Source: Paraburkholderia monticola
GTDB lineage: Bacteria; Pseudomonadota; Gammaproteobacteria; Burkholderiales; Burkholderiaceae
Length of the DNA stretch: 64,000 nucleotides
Assembly (NCBI RefSeq): GCF_001580545.1
Contig: NZ_LRBG01000039.1
Span: 248,001-312,000 of the forward strand
Direction of reading: 5' to 3'
Shown here: one piece after another, positions 43,778 to 52,746 of the stretch
How positions within the stretch are numbered: the first letter of the stretch is position 1
How the letters are laid out: each line of letters opens with the position of its first letter
Made by a program: the position numbers and the translations under genes
Notes under the pieces: model-generated
What the model was told of the DNA's origin: nothing
Databases searched by the model: none
The model's input: the letters and a program-made list of their open reading frames with translations, nothing else

Positions 43778-43793
43778 TGGCACGCTTCCTGCA
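43778..43793 (+). promoter_or_regulatory. sigma-54 (-24/-12) promoter of the lyase gene
   Basis: TGGCACGCTTCCTGCA matches the TGGCACG-N4-TTGCA consensus, with GG and GC exactly 10 bp apart. RNA should start near 43804, about 40 bp before the lyase ATG. It fits a target of the divergent sigma-54 activator. Confidence 0.8.
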
Positions 43794-43842
43794 GAATGTC
43801 GCCCACGTTCCACTACCGATTTCCCTTCAGGAGACCCGCATC

Positions 43843-44727
43843 ATGACCACCACTTCCGCCACCCGCCGCGCCGCGTTCCGCGCCAAGGTCAACCAGCGTC
43901 AGGGGCTGCTCGTGCCCGGCGCGTTCAACGCAATGAGCGCGCGCGTGATCGAGGATGCCGGCTTCGAGGCGGTCTACATCACCGGCGCGGGCGTCACCAA
44001 TATGTCGCTCGGTCTGCCCGACCTCGGCTTTATCGGCTTGGCCGAGGTCGCCGAGCACACCGCCCGCATCCGCGACGCGGTCGCGCTGCCGCTGATCGTC
44101 GATGCCGACACCGGCTTCGGCAATGCGCTGAACGTGCGCCAGACCGTGCGCGTGCTCGAGCGCAGCGGCGCCGACGTGATCCAGTTCGAAGACCAGGTGA
44201 TGCCGAAGAAATGCGGCCACTTCTCGGGCAAGGAAGTCGTCGCGACGAGCGAGATGGTCGGCAAGATTCGCGCGGCCGTCGACGCGCGCGAAGACGCGAA
44301 CCTGCAGATCATGGCGCGCACCGACGCGGCGGCGGTCCACGGCATCGAGGATGCGATCGAGCGCGGTCATCGCTTCATCGAAGCGGGCGCCGACATCCTG
44401 TTCATCGAGGCAACCGAATCGCTCGCCGACATCGAGCGTCTGCCGGGCCTGTTCGACGTGCCGCAACTGATCAATATCGTGATCGGCGGCAAGACGCCGG
44501 TGCAGTCGCGCGAGGCGCTCGGCAAGCTCGGCTACGGCATCGTCCTGTACGCGAACGCGGCGCTGCAAGGCGCGGTGCTCGGCATGCAGCGCGCGCTCGG
44601 CACGCTGCAAAGCAACGGCCGCCTCGACGAAGACGCGACCATCGTCGCGCCGTTCAGCGAGCGTCAGCGGCTCGTCAACAAGCCGCTGTATGACCGTCTG
44701 GACAAGGAGTACGCGGCGAAGGGCTGA
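43843..44727 (+). CDS. isocitrate lyase/PEP mutase superfamily lyase
   Basis: A 294-aa TIM-barrel enzyme. Metal and catalytic residues are visible: Asp 87/89 (VDADTGFGN), Glu 116-Asp 117, and the catalytic Cys 124 in KKCGH. ATG 43843 has CAGGAG upstream. The family holds 2-methylisocitrate lyase (PrpB), dimethylmalate lyase and related C-C lyases. The segment after KKCGH (FSGKEVVATSEM) differs from the HRPNK of typical PrpB. The prpR-like neighbour argues for PrpB-like chemistry, but prpC and acnD are absent. I call only the family. Confidence 0.85.
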   Translation: MTTTSATRRAAFRAKVNQRQGLLVPGAFNAMSARVIEDAGFEAVYITGAGVTNMSLGLPDLGFIGLAEVAEHTARIRDAVALPLIVDADTGFGNALNVRQTVRVLERSGADVIQFEDQVMPKKCGHFSGKEVVATSEMVGKIRAAVDAREDANLQIMARTDAAAVHGIEDAIERGHRFIEAGADILFIEATESLADIERLPGLFDVPQLINIVIGGKTPVQSREALGKLGYGIVLYANAALQGAVLGMQRALGTLQSNGRLDEDATIVAPFSERQRLVNKPLYDRLDKEYAAKG

Positions 44728-44804
44728 GGCACGCCCGGGCGCCGCGGCGGTGCGACGCGCTGCGCGCCTCGACGATAGGGGACCCTTTATTGCGTTAGGA
44801 TTCA

Positions 44805-44842
44805 GGGCTGGCAATCAGGCAAGCTGATGTTCGCGCCAGCCC
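44805..44842 (+). other. two-tier hairpin between the lyase and MFS genes
   Basis: Outer arms GGGCTGGC (44805-44812) and GCCAGCCC (44835-44842) enclose an inner stem ATCAG (44814-44818) and CTGAT (44824-44828). It sits 78 bp after the lyase stop and 168 bp before the MFS start. It may be a terminator or a structured leader. Confidence 0.45.
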
Positions 44843-45009
44843 GCCGCGACCGTTCGCGGCTCCGGCCCGCTCTTGCGGACGCCGGCAGAGATACAAAAAC
44901 GCAATCGAAAGGCAGTCGCAAGCACCATGAAGTCAAACTCTTCGCGCGCTCCGCGCCGGCTCGTCAATGATCTTTGCGCGCGCGGGCGCGCGGCATGGGA
45001 GATCGCGCG

Positions 45010-46449
45010 ATGAGCCCCGCAGGCACCCGCACCGCGCACGTCGGCTGGCTGCCGTACATCGTCGCGGCCACCTTCTTCATGGAGTACCTCGACACCACGG
45101 TGATCGCCACCGCGCTGCCGCAGATGGCGCGTTCGTTCGGCGTCGGTCCGAACAGCCTGAGCCTCGGCATGACCGCGTACATGCTGGCGCTCGCGATCTT
45201 CATCCCGGCGAGCGGCTGGGTCGCCGACCGCTGCGGCGCACGCACCGTGTTCGTTAGCGCGATCGGCGTGTTCACGGTGGCGTCGGTGCTGTGCGGGCTG
45301 TCGCAGAACGTCCCCGAGTTCACGGCCGCGCGGCTGCTGCAAGGCATCGGCGGCGCGATGATGGTGCCCGTCGGCCGGCTGATCGTGGTCCGCAGCACCG
45401 AAAAAGCCCGCATGATGCAGGCGATCTCGACGATCACCTGGCCCGCCATCGCGGCGCCGGTGGTCGGGCCGCCGATCGGCGGCTTCATCACGACCTACGC
45501 GTCGTGGCGCTGGATCTTCCTGCTGAACGTGCCGTTCGGTCTCGCGGCGATCGCGGTGGCGCTCGCCATCGTGCCGAATCTGCGCGGCACCGATCGCAAG
45601 CCGCTCGACGTCGTCGGCCTTCTGCTCAGCGGCGTCGCGCTGACCGCGATCCTCTACGGCGCGGAGCTCGCGAGCCAACCGGCCACCAACCCGTGGCTCG
45701 CGATCGCGATCGTGGCGGCGGGTCTGCTGGTCGGCGTGATCGCGTTCCTGCACGCGAAGCATCATCCTTACCCGCTCGTCGACGTGTCGACGCTGAAGGT
45801 GCCGACCTTCTCGGTAACGGTCATTACCGGGTCGTTCACGCGCATTGGCATCGGCGCGGTGCCCTACCTGATGCCGCTGCTGTTCCAGGTCGGCTTCGGT
45901 CTGTCGGCGTTCCGCTCGGGTCTGCTGCTGCTCGCGAGCGCGGTCGGCAACCTCGGCATGAAGGCGCTGACCACGCGTATCCTGCAGCGCTATGGCTTCC
46001 GGATGGTGTCGATCGTCGACGTGGCGGTGGCCGGCATTTTCATCATCGCGTGCGGGCTGCTGACGCCGAACGTGCCGCTCGTGTTCGTGCTGATCGTCGT
46101 GTTCGTGTACGGCGTCGCGCGCTCGATGCAGTTCTCGACGCTCGCGACGCTCGCCTACGCCGATATCCCGCAGCCGCAGATGAGCGCGGCGAGCACGCTA
46201 TGGAGCGCGGCCGCGCAGATGACGATCGGTCTGGGCATCGCGTTCGGCGCGGTGTCGCTGCGCGTCGCGGCGCTGTTCAACGGCGAGACGACCGGCCACG
46301 TGTTCACGCTCGACGATTTCCGCCTCGCGTTCCTGTTCGCCGGGGTGCTGACGCTGCTGTCGGTGCTCGGGTATCTGGGGCTTGCCCGCAATGCCGGGCA
46401 AAGTATCGGCGGGGGTTCGCGCGGCGGTGAGTCGACGGCGAAGAGCTAG
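45010..46449 (+). CDS. DHA2-type MFS drug/solute exporter
   Basis: A 479-aa transporter of the EmrB/QacA type with about 14 predicted membrane segments. Motif A-like GWVADRCGARTVF follows TM2, and an RLLQGIGGAMMVPVGRL segment forms motif C-type helix 4-5. ATG 45010 has GGGAG 8 nt upstream; ATGs at 44974 and 44995 are in frame. It is an inner-membrane proton antiporter. No membrane-fusion or outer-membrane partner is nearby. Substrate unknown. Confidence 0.88.
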   Translation: MSPAGTRTAHVGWLPYIVAATFFMEYLDTTVIATALPQMARSFGVGPNSLSLGMTAYMLALAIFIPASGWVADRCGARTVFVSAIGVFTVASVLCGLSQNVPEFTAARLLQGIGGAMMVPVGRLIVVRSTEKARMMQAISTITWPAIAAPVVGPPIGGFITTYASWRWIFLLNVPFGLAAIAVALAIVPNLRGTDRKPLDVVGLLLSGVALTAILYGAELASQPATNPWLAIAIVAAGLLVGVIAFLHAKHHPYPLVDVSTLKVPTFSVTVITGSFTRIGIGAVPYLMPLLFQVGFGLSAFRSGLLLLASAVGNLGMKALTTRILQRYGFRMVSIVDVAVAGIFIIACGLLTPNVPLVFVLIVVFVYGVARSMQFSTLATLAYADIPQPQMSAASTLWSAAAQMTIGLGIAFGAVSLRVAALFNGETTGHVFTLDDFRLAFLFAGVLTLLSVLGYLGLARNAGQSIGGGSRGGESTAKS

Positions 46450-46500
46450 CGCACGCGCTAACCGCGCTACCGCTACTCGATGATCAAAAGGAGACATGCC

Positions 46501-46938
46501 GTGCAAGCAGGCGAACTGACGATGTCCAGCCGCAACGACGATCTCGACCTCGACATGGTCTACCTGTTCCTGTCGCGGGAAACGCCGTGGGCGCGAGACA
46601 TGCCGCGCGCGACCTTCGAGCGTGCCGTCGCCGGGTCGCTCTGCTTCGGCGGCTTTGTCGACGGTAAGCAGATCGCGTTCGCGCGCCTCGTCACCGACGA
46701 GGCGACCTTCGCCTACCTGTGCGACGTGTTCGTGCTGCCCGCGTATCGCGGCCGCGGCTACGCGTCGACGTTGATGAAACATATCTTTGCGAGCCCTTCG
46801 CTCGCCACGCTGCGCAGGATCGTGCTGGTCACGACCGACGCGCATCACGTGTATGCGCCGCATGGGTTCACGTCGCTCGAGAACCCCGAGCGGTATATGG
46901 AGTTGCATCGGCCGGATGTTTATAAAGTGGCCGGATGA
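46501..46938 (+). CDS. GNAT family N-acetyltransferase
   Basis: A 145-aa acyl-CoA-dependent acetyltransferase. The start is GTG 46501, with AGGAG 7 nt upstream; an ATG 21 bp earlier lies before that ribosome site. The acetyl-CoA loop is V-L-P-A-Y-R-G-R-G-Y-A, followed by an aromatic PHGF near the end. It resembles the group that starts LDLDMVYLFLSRETPWAR. Substrate unknown. It lies 51 bp after the MFS exporter, so both may be co-transcribed. Confidence 0.88.
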   Translation: MQAGELTMSSRNDDLDLDMVYLFLSRETPWARDMPRATFERAVAGSLCFGGFVDGKQIAFARLVTDEATFAYLCDVFVLPAYRGRGYASTLMKHIFASPSLATLRRIVLVTTDAHHVYAPHGFTSLENPERYMELHRPDVYKVAG

Positions 46939-46977
46939 ACCCTGCGTGGGCACGCGTCCAGCTCGCGTGCCTCAGCC

Positions 46978-47841
46978 TCAGCCGTACGCCCGCTCGCGCA
47001 TCCACTTCGTCATGATCCATTTGTCGCCGGCCAGCACCGGTGCGCCGCCGTGCAGAGTCAACGGATCGAGCTGACGCTCGCCGTTCATGTAGCGGAAATA
47101 CACGGCGCCGCCCGCGCGCGCCGCGACCGACAGGCCCACCGCCGGAAACACCGTCTCGCCGCCGTCGGCGACGTCGTTCAGATAAATGATCAGCGTCGCG
47201 ACGCGCTGTCCGCCCTGGGCGGTGTGCACCGAGCTGCCCGGCTGATCGGGCGTGAAGTAGTCGAAATGCGGGCTGTACTCGCCATTCGTGTCGTAATGCA
47301 ACACCTGCAGGCCTTCGCCGTTTTCGATCGGCCAGTTCGTCAGGCTGGCGATGCGCCGTTCGATCCGCGCGATCAACGCGTCCTCGCCGCGCCGATACCA
47401 GACGCCTTGGCTGGTGCGGTTGCGGATCACGTCCTCAGTGCCGGTCAGCGGATTGACCGTGGTCGAGCGCTTCAGCCGATGCCGCGACCGTGCGATCAGC
47501 TCGTCGCATTCCGCGGCCGACAGCACATCGGCGAACACGACCAGTTGCGGGCGCTCGCAGCGCAGCAGCACGCGCACGTCGCGATCGTCGGCGCGCATCA
47601 GGTTGCCGCGCGCGACCGTCGTGGCGTCGTATCGATAAGGCTGCGTGGTAGGGTCGTCGGCAACGCTGGCCGCCGCTGGGCGGTCGGCCGAGCGCTGGTC
47701 TAACGCGTGGCGGACGGCGGCGCGGGCGTCGGCGGCGGCAAAGCCGGCCGCTACCATCGCGTCGATCATCGAGCCCGGCGTGCAGCCGCGTTCGACATTG
47801 CTGCTCAGCCATTCTTGCCAGGCGGCATCGACGACTTGCAT
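46978..47841 (-). CDS. 2-oxoglutarate/Fe(II) dioxygenase, prolyl 4-hydroxylase-like
   Basis: A 287-aa protein from ATG 47841 (AAGGG upstream; the longer frame is Ala/Arg-rich and not family-like). The N-terminal ~85 residues are helical. The catalytic jelly roll has Fe ligands His and Asp in SPHFDYF and the distal His in LTLHGG, with the 2-oxoglutarate Lys in GDKWIMTKW. It resembles bacterial P4H proteins (QGVWYRRGEDALI...GEGLQVLHYDTNGEY). It likely hydroxylates prolyl or similar residues. Convergent with the GNAT gene. Confidence 0.88.
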   Translation of the reverse strand: MQVVDAAWQEWLSSNVERGCTPGSMIDAMVAAGFAAADARAAVRHALDQRSADRPAAASVADDPTTQPYRYDATTVARGNLMRADDRDVRVLLRCERPQLVVFADVLSAAECDELIARSRHRLKRSTTVNPLTGTEDVIRNRTSQGVWYRRGEDALIARIERRIASLTNWPIENGEGLQVLHYDTNGEYSPHFDYFTPDQPGSSVHTAQGGQRVATLIIYLNDVADGGETVFPAVGLSVAARAGGAVYFRYMNGERQLDPLTLHGGAPVLAGDKWIMTKWMRERAYG

Positions 47842-47930
47842 GGTTTGCCCTTTGCTGCGGCCCGGCAAGCGGCGCGGGCTCGCTGCTGCTTCGATGATAG
47901 CCAGCGCAAGACACGCGCCCGCGCACGCGC

Positions 47931-48410
47931 CTATTCGCGCTTCAACTGCCCGCGATAATGCAGCAGCCCGCGGCGCGCCTGCTGCCTGATGAGCCGCTGC
48001 ACGAACGGCGACCAGCCGAGCAGCGTACCGCGCACGCCCATCGCCTGGCGCATCCACAGCCACAGATCGAAGCTGTCGCGATGCTCGACGATCAAGCCGT
48101 CACGGAACACGAAGCGGGCCTCGATGCGGTTCACGACGTCGCGCCCCGTCTGAACGAAACGGTAGCGCGCCACCCACTGCGCGCGGCCGGTGTGGTCGTC
48201 CGCCTCGATGTCGCTGAAGCTCAGCGTGAAGTCCTGCGCATGCTTGACGAGCATGCGCCACATGTCGCGCACTTCGTCGCCCACCAGTTCGCCGAAGGCG
48301 GGGTCGCTGAAGACGACGTCGTCGGCATAACAGGCGACCATGGTCTCGGCGTCGCGCTGCTGGAAGGCGGTGTAGAAACGTTCGATCAACTCGGTGTTCG
48401 GATGGCTCAT
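47931..48410 (-). CDS. SnoaL-like/NTF2-fold protein
   Basis: A 159-aa protein of the nuclear transport factor 2-like fold: the N-terminal LIERFYTAFQQRDAETMVACYADDVVFSDPAFGEL is typical, followed by curved-sheet strands (HTGRAQWVARYRF, NRIEARFVFRDGLIVEHRDSFD). Members are isomerases, cyclases or binding proteins. No partner gene gives a clue. It lies 89 bp before the dioxygenase gene on the same strand. Confidence 0.85.
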   Translation of the reverse strand: MSHPNTELIERFYTAFQQRDAETMVACYADDVVFSDPAFGELVGDEVRDMWRMLVKHAQDFTLSFSDIEADDHTGRAQWVARYRFVQTGRDVVNRIEARFVFRDGLIVEHRDSFDLWLWMRQAMGVRGTLLGWSPFVQRLIRQQARRGLLHYRGQLKRE

Positions 48411-48566
48411 TGATATCGTGTGGTCTATTGCGGGAGCGCTTCATGCGCGTGCAAAGCCGCGCCGCGCTCCGTTAAAACGCGCCCGCGCGAGGCAGGCGGC
48501 GGGCATGGCGCACACGATAGCGGAAAACGGCGTGAATGGGGGGGCCGGCGCAAGCCGACGACGGCT

Positions 48567-50153
48567 TTACCCCTCCGATACCGCCCCCCGCGCCCCCCTC
48601 GCCCTTATCAGTTCCGCCCGTCCCGCCAGCCCCCACACCACCGCCGCCACGGCCGCCGCCACGAGCGCCGCGACGCCGAGCGCCGCCGCGAATCCGGCCG
48701 CGAAGCTCGCCTGCGCGGCCGTCGTCAGCGCCGAGCGCAGTGCAGGCGCCAGCGACGCGGTGGCCTGCGCGGTGTCGCCCGCCATCACGCGCGACATGAA
48801 GCCGGCGTCGAGCGCGGCGCGTACGGCCGGCGTCAGCGGCACAGTCGCGACGAAGGCCGCGCGCGCGTGCGCCGCCAGCACCGCCCCGAGCACACCGACC
48901 GACATGACGATCGCGGTAAAACGCGTCGTCGTGCTGATCCCCGACGCCATCCCGGTCCGCTCCGGCGGCACGCACGCCATGATCGCCTTCTGCGTGTCGC
49001 CGTTCAGCACGCCCGCGCCGAGTCCGGTGACGATCATCCCGCCCGCGACCCACGCATATTGCGCGCCGCCCGCCGCGAGCGCGGTCAGCAGATTGCCGAG
49101 CGCGATCAGCAGCAGGCCCGCGCTCAGCAGCAGCATCGGCGCAATCCGTTTGCCGAGCGCCGCGCCGACGTACGGGCCCACCACCATCGCGAGCGCGAAC
49201 GGCAGCATGCCGATCCCCGCCGCGATCGCTGACAGCCCGAACGCGTTCTGCAGATACAACGGCAGGAACGTCATCATCACTTGCGCGCACGCGGCATAGC
49301 CGAACATGGCGAGCACCGCGGCGACGAAGCGCGGTTGGCGGAACAGCGCGAGATCGACCATCGGATGCGCGCGGCGCCGCTGCAACTGGACGAACGCGCC
49401 GCCGAGCAACGCGCAGGCCGCGAGCCGCGCGCCGGTCGCCCCACTCGCGAAGCCGTGCGACGGTGCGTCGATCAGCGCCCAGATGCCGCACGCAAGCGCG
49501 AGGCCGAACAGCAGGCTGCCGGCGACGTCGAGCGGACCGGGCGCGGGATTGCGCGACTCGGCCAGCTCGCGCGACGCGCACCAGCCGAGCACGCCGCAAA
49601 CCGGCAGATTGAACAGAAAGATCCAGCGCCAGCCGAGCCATTGCGTGATCACGCCGCCGACCAGCGGCGCGATCGTGGTCGCGACACCCATGCAGGTGCC
49701 CCACACGGCCCACGCGCGCACGCGGGCGGGGCCGTCGTGGAAGGTGTTGGCGATCACCGCGAGCGCGGCCGTCAGTAGCATCGCCGCGCCCACACCCTTG
49801 AGCGCGCGCGCGACGTTCAACGCGAGCGCCGACGCCGCGAGCCCGCAACCGAGCGAGGCGAGAGCGAACACCGCGAGCCCGACGAGCAGCATGCGTTTGC
49901 GGCCCACGCGATCGGCGAGCGCGCCTGCCCACAGCAGGCACGACGCGAACGCGACCATGTAGGCGCTGACCACCCATTCGACGGCGGCGAAGCTCGCGTG
50001 AAACGACCGCGCGATCGACGGCAACGACACGGCGACCACATTGGTATCGAGCACGATCAGCGCGCAGGTGGCCGACGCGATGGCCAGCACGAAAGCGGGT
50101 CGGGCGGCGGATACCGGCGGTGCCGGTGCATGGCGGTGGCGAAGCAATGACAT
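48567..50153 (-). CDS. DHA2-type MFS drug exporter
   Basis: A 528-aa EmrB/QacA-type transporter with about 14 membrane segments. Motif D1-type LDTNVVAVSLPSIARSF, motif A GALADRVGRKRML and an ARALKGVGAAMLLTAALAVIANTF segment are visible. The Ala-rich C-terminus contains the last helices. It is divergent from a LysR gene, its likely regulator. Substrate unknown; the motif set suggests multidrug or aromatic export. Confidence 0.9.
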   Translation of the reverse strand: MSLLRHRHAPAPPVSAARPAFVLAIASATCALIVLDTNVVAVSLPSIARSFHASFAAVEWVVSAYMVAFASCLLWAGALADRVGRKRMLLVGLAVFALASLGCGLAASALALNVARALKGVGAAMLLTAALAVIANTFHDGPARVRAWAVWGTCMGVATTIAPLVGGVITQWLGWRWIFLFNLPVCGVLGWCASRELAESRNPAPGPLDVAGSLLFGLALACGIWALIDAPSHGFASGATGARLAACALLGGAFVQLQRRRAHPMVDLALFRQPRFVAAVLAMFGYAACAQVMMTFLPLYLQNAFGLSAIAAGIGMLPFALAMVVGPYVGAALGKRIAPMLLLSAGLLLIALGNLLTALAAGGAQYAWVAGGMIVTGLGAGVLNGDTQKAIMACVPPERTGMASGISTTTRFTAIVMSVGVLGAVLAAHARAAFVATVPLTPAVRAALDAGFMSRVMAGDTAQATASLAPALRSALTTAAQASFAAGFAAALGVAALVAAAVAAVVWGLAGRAELIRARGARGAVSEG

Positions 50154-50276
50154 AGGGGCGGCTCGCGGCGACGCGAAGGACAGTGCGGAAGTGACGTCAT
50201 CGTAGCGACCGTACTATTGCCTGTCATTGACCTAAAATCACAGAATAATTAGCGATTCAGTCAATACTGGAAAAGC

Positions 50277-51158
50277 ATGCGACAACTGGAACTGCGTCAT
50301 ATCCGTGCCTTCGTGTGCGTCGCTCGGGCGCTGCATTTCGCGCGCGCCGCCGACGAGCTTGGCATCGCCGCGCCGTCGCTGACGCGGCTGATTCAGGAAA
50401 CCGAACGCCTGCTCGGCGTGCGGCTGTTCCATCGCACGAAGCGCTCGGTCGCGCTGAGCGCGGCGGGCAGCGCCTATCTCGCCGAAGCGCTGATCGCGCT
50501 CGATCATCTCGAGCGCGCCGCGCAGCGCGCGTTGCTCGCCGGGCGCGGCGAGGTGGGACGCGTCGAGATCGGCTATGTGGCCTCGGCTGCCTATGCGGGT
50601 GTGTTGCAGAAGGCGGTCGGCGGCTTTCGCAACACGCATGCGGGCGTCGAGGTATCGATCCGCGAAGTGCCAATGGACGCGGTCGCCGCGATGCTCGGCG
50701 ATGGAATGCTCGACGCGGCCTACGTGCGTCCGCCGATGCCGCTCGCGACCGGCATCGAGGCCATGAGCGTGCATCGCGATCGCTTCGTGCTCGCCCTGCC
50801 GGCCGATTCGCCGCTCGCCGAGTCGGCCAGCGTGCGGCCCGCGCAGCTGCGCGACCAGTGTTTCGTGCTGCCCGAGCAGGAGTCCGGCACCTTCGAAGTC
50901 GCGCGACGCGGGCGCTTCGCGGCGCGGCTCGGGCCCCGTCCGGGCACGCTCGCCGCCGTGCTCGCCTGCGTGTCGCTCGGCGGATACGTGTCGGTCGTGC
51001 CGCATACGCTGGCCGATTGCATTGCGCTGCCGGGCGTCGTCTACCGCGACATCGCCGGCCGGCCGATTGCGTCAGAAATCGCGCTCGCGTTCCGCCAGCA
51101 CGAGCGCGCGCCGGCCGTCAAAGCGTTTCTACGTTTCGCACGCGGCGGTACAGACTAA
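50277..51158 (+). CDS. LysR-type transcriptional regulator
   Basis: A 293-aa LysR regulator (MRQLELRHIRAFVCVARALHFARAADELGIAAPSLTRLIQETE), BenM/CatM-like in its HTH. The effector domain starts near residue 90. It is divergent from the MFS exporter with 123 bp between starts. That spacer is markedly AT-rich near 50210-50270 and should hold the shared control site. Confidence 0.9.
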   Translation: MRQLELRHIRAFVCVARALHFARAADELGIAAPSLTRLIQETERLLGVRLFHRTKRSVALSAAGSAYLAEALIALDHLERAAQRALLAGRGEVGRVEIGYVASAAYAGVLQKAVGGFRNTHAGVEVSIREVPMDAVAAMLGDGMLDAAYVRPPMPLATGIEAMSVHRDRFVLALPADSPLAESASVRPAQLRDQCFVLPEQESGTFEVARRGRFAARLGPRPGTLAAVLACVSLGGYVSVVPHTLADCIALPGVVYRDIAGRPIASEIALAFRQHERAPAVKAFLRFARGGTD

Positions 51159-51227
51159 CCACTTTCTCGATCGACGTCGCTGAAAGCGACGGTGGTCAGG
51201 TTCCGCGCCAACACAGGACTCGTCTTT

Positions 51228-51251
51228 CGTTATATCCTGACGGATATCACG
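51228..51251. promoter_or_regulatory. ModE-like palindrome upstream of the DUF2325 gene
   Basis: Two 10-bp arms with a single mismatch, CGTTATATCC (51228-51237) and GGATATCACG (51242-51251), around TGAC. The CGTTATAT start and overall symmetry resemble ModE operators of molybdate genes. It lies 114 bp before the DUF2325 ATG, and a ModE-type protein is encoded right after that gene. Confidence 0.55.
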
Positions 51252-51365
51252 GTAGGTCTTGAGGCACGCATCGCCGAAGACCATTTTTTTTGCCCACCGC
51301 TATATCCACCTGAATACATCGCGCCGCGCACGACACGCCTGACCCGAACCGGATTCGAGACTTTC

Positions 51366-52712
51366 ATGCACACGCCCCCGTTTCCTCTGGCCCAGCCCCC
51401 GCGCCTGAAGCTATCTGGCGACGAGCTTGCGAGCACCGGCATCAAGGCGCCGCGCGACGCATGCTGCTCGCCGGTCGACGCAACCCCGGCAAACGTCAGG
51501 CGGCGCGCGCGCCTGTCCGAACTCGACAGTCATCTGCATTGCTCGATCATCGGGACCTGTCTGAGCACGCACGAACTGCGCAAGCTGGTGCCGAAATTTG
51601 CCGACCTCGATCGCCGCGACGCGAGCGATCTCGAGATCCACCACACGGCTGTCGAACTGGCGATCGCGGGCGGCCCGGGTGCGAAGGCGCTGCACAAACT
51701 GCTCGACGAACGCTACGCGGGCGCGATCCGCCGCTTCACCCAAGCCGCCGACGACGTCGAGTTGCTGAGCCTATGGGACGACGCGCTCAAAAACGGCGAC
51801 ATCCCACCCGCTTACTGGGCGCTGATGACCCACCCGCTCGCGACGATGCCGGTGCGTCAGAAAGCGTTCGGCGAGTTGCACATGCTGTCGCATCTGGTCG
51901 GCGCGGCCAATCGCGCGGACATACGCCGGCTCGTGGCACTGGAGGAAGAAAACGCCACGCTGAAAGAGAAGGTCGAGCGACAACAAAGCCGCATCCAGCA
52001 ACTGGTGATCGAGCGCGATGCATCGATCGCGGCGCTCAACGAACAGATCGCGCGACTTCAGTCAAACCCGTTGCCCGCCGATACGACCACGCTCGAGGCG
52101 CAAGTGCAGCAACTGCGCGAATGGCTCGCCACTGCCGATCAACGCGTGGCGCTGCATACGAGCCGGCGCGAAGCGGCCGAGCAGCGCATGCAGCAGGAAC
52201 AGGACGCGGCCGTGGCGCTGCGTCACAGCCGCGATCAGGCGCTCGCGCTGCTCAAGCTCGTGCAGAGCGAATGTGATGCGCTCGAACGCGCAACCGTCGA
52301 TGCCGCCGATGCCGAGAACGGCACCGGCCCGCGCCGCGCGAGTCTCGACGGCGTGCAGGGCAAACGGATCGTCTACGTGGGCGGCCGGCCCGGCTCCAAT
52401 GCCGCGCTCAAGCGGCTCGTCGACGCGGCCGGTGGTGAGCTGGTCGTGCATGACGGCGGCCTGGAGGATCGCAAAGGGCTGCTTGCCGCCGCGCTGCCGG
52501 GTGCGGATATCGTCGTGTTTCCGGTGGATTGCGTCGATCACGATTCGATGAATACGCTCAAGCGGATCTGCGAGCGTCACGGAATCGACTATCACCCGCT
52601 GCGGACGGCGAGTGTCGCGAGCTTCGTCGAGTTGATCGCGCGGCTGCATCCCGAGCACGTCGCGCAGCTTCGAAATGCGCCGCCTTCGCCGTTCTGTTTG
52701 CGGCACGGCTGA
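51366..52712 (+). CDS. DUF2325 domain protein with coiled coil
   Basis: A 448-aa cytoplasmic protein from ATG 51366; the frame extends upstream through the palindrome and is not coding there. Residues about 45-190 are helical with a Cys-containing start (HLHCSIIGTCLSTHELRKL). Residues about 195-310 are a long coiled coil. The C-terminal ~95 residues are DUF2325 (IVYVGGRPGSNAALKRLVDAAGG..., VVFPVDCVDHDSMNTLKRICE). Function unknown. It stands with a ModE-type regulator and a NifQ-like gene, so a metal- or molybdenum-linked role is likely. Confidence 0.85.
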   Translation: MHTPPFPLAQPPRLKLSGDELASTGIKAPRDACCSPVDATPANVRRRARLSELDSHLHCSIIGTCLSTHELRKLVPKFADLDRRDASDLEIHHTAVELAIAGGPGAKALHKLLDERYAGAIRRFTQAADDVELLSLWDDALKNGDIPPAYWALMTHPLATMPVRQKAFGELHMLSHLVGAANRADIRRLVALEEENATLKEKVERQQSRIQQLVIERDASIAALNEQIARLQSNPLPADTTTLEAQVQQLREWLATADQRVALHTSRREAAEQRMQQEQDAAVALRHSRDQALALLKLVQSECDALERATVDAADAENGTGPRRASLDGVQGKRIVYVGGRPGSNAALKRLVDAAGGELVVHDGGLEDRKGLLAAALPGADIVVFPVDCVDHDSMNTLKRICERHGIDYHPLRTASVASFVELIARLHPEHVAQLRNAPPSPFCLRHG

Positions 52713-52746
52713 GCGCATCGCACACACAGACGCAAACGCCGGCCTC

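Noticed and set aside
41694..44693. A 999-codon open frame on the plus strand through prpR and the lyase
   Set aside because: It crosses the operator and promoter region and runs in a shadow frame of both real genes.
43843..44727. Naming the lyase prpB outright
   Set aside because: The sequence after KKCGH differs from typical 2-methylisocitrate lyases and the methylcitrate cycle genes are absent, so only the superfamily is given.
44815..45765. A 316-codon open frame on the minus strand
   Set aside because: Antisense to the MFS exporter; rich in Arg/Asp/His repeats typical of shadow frames.
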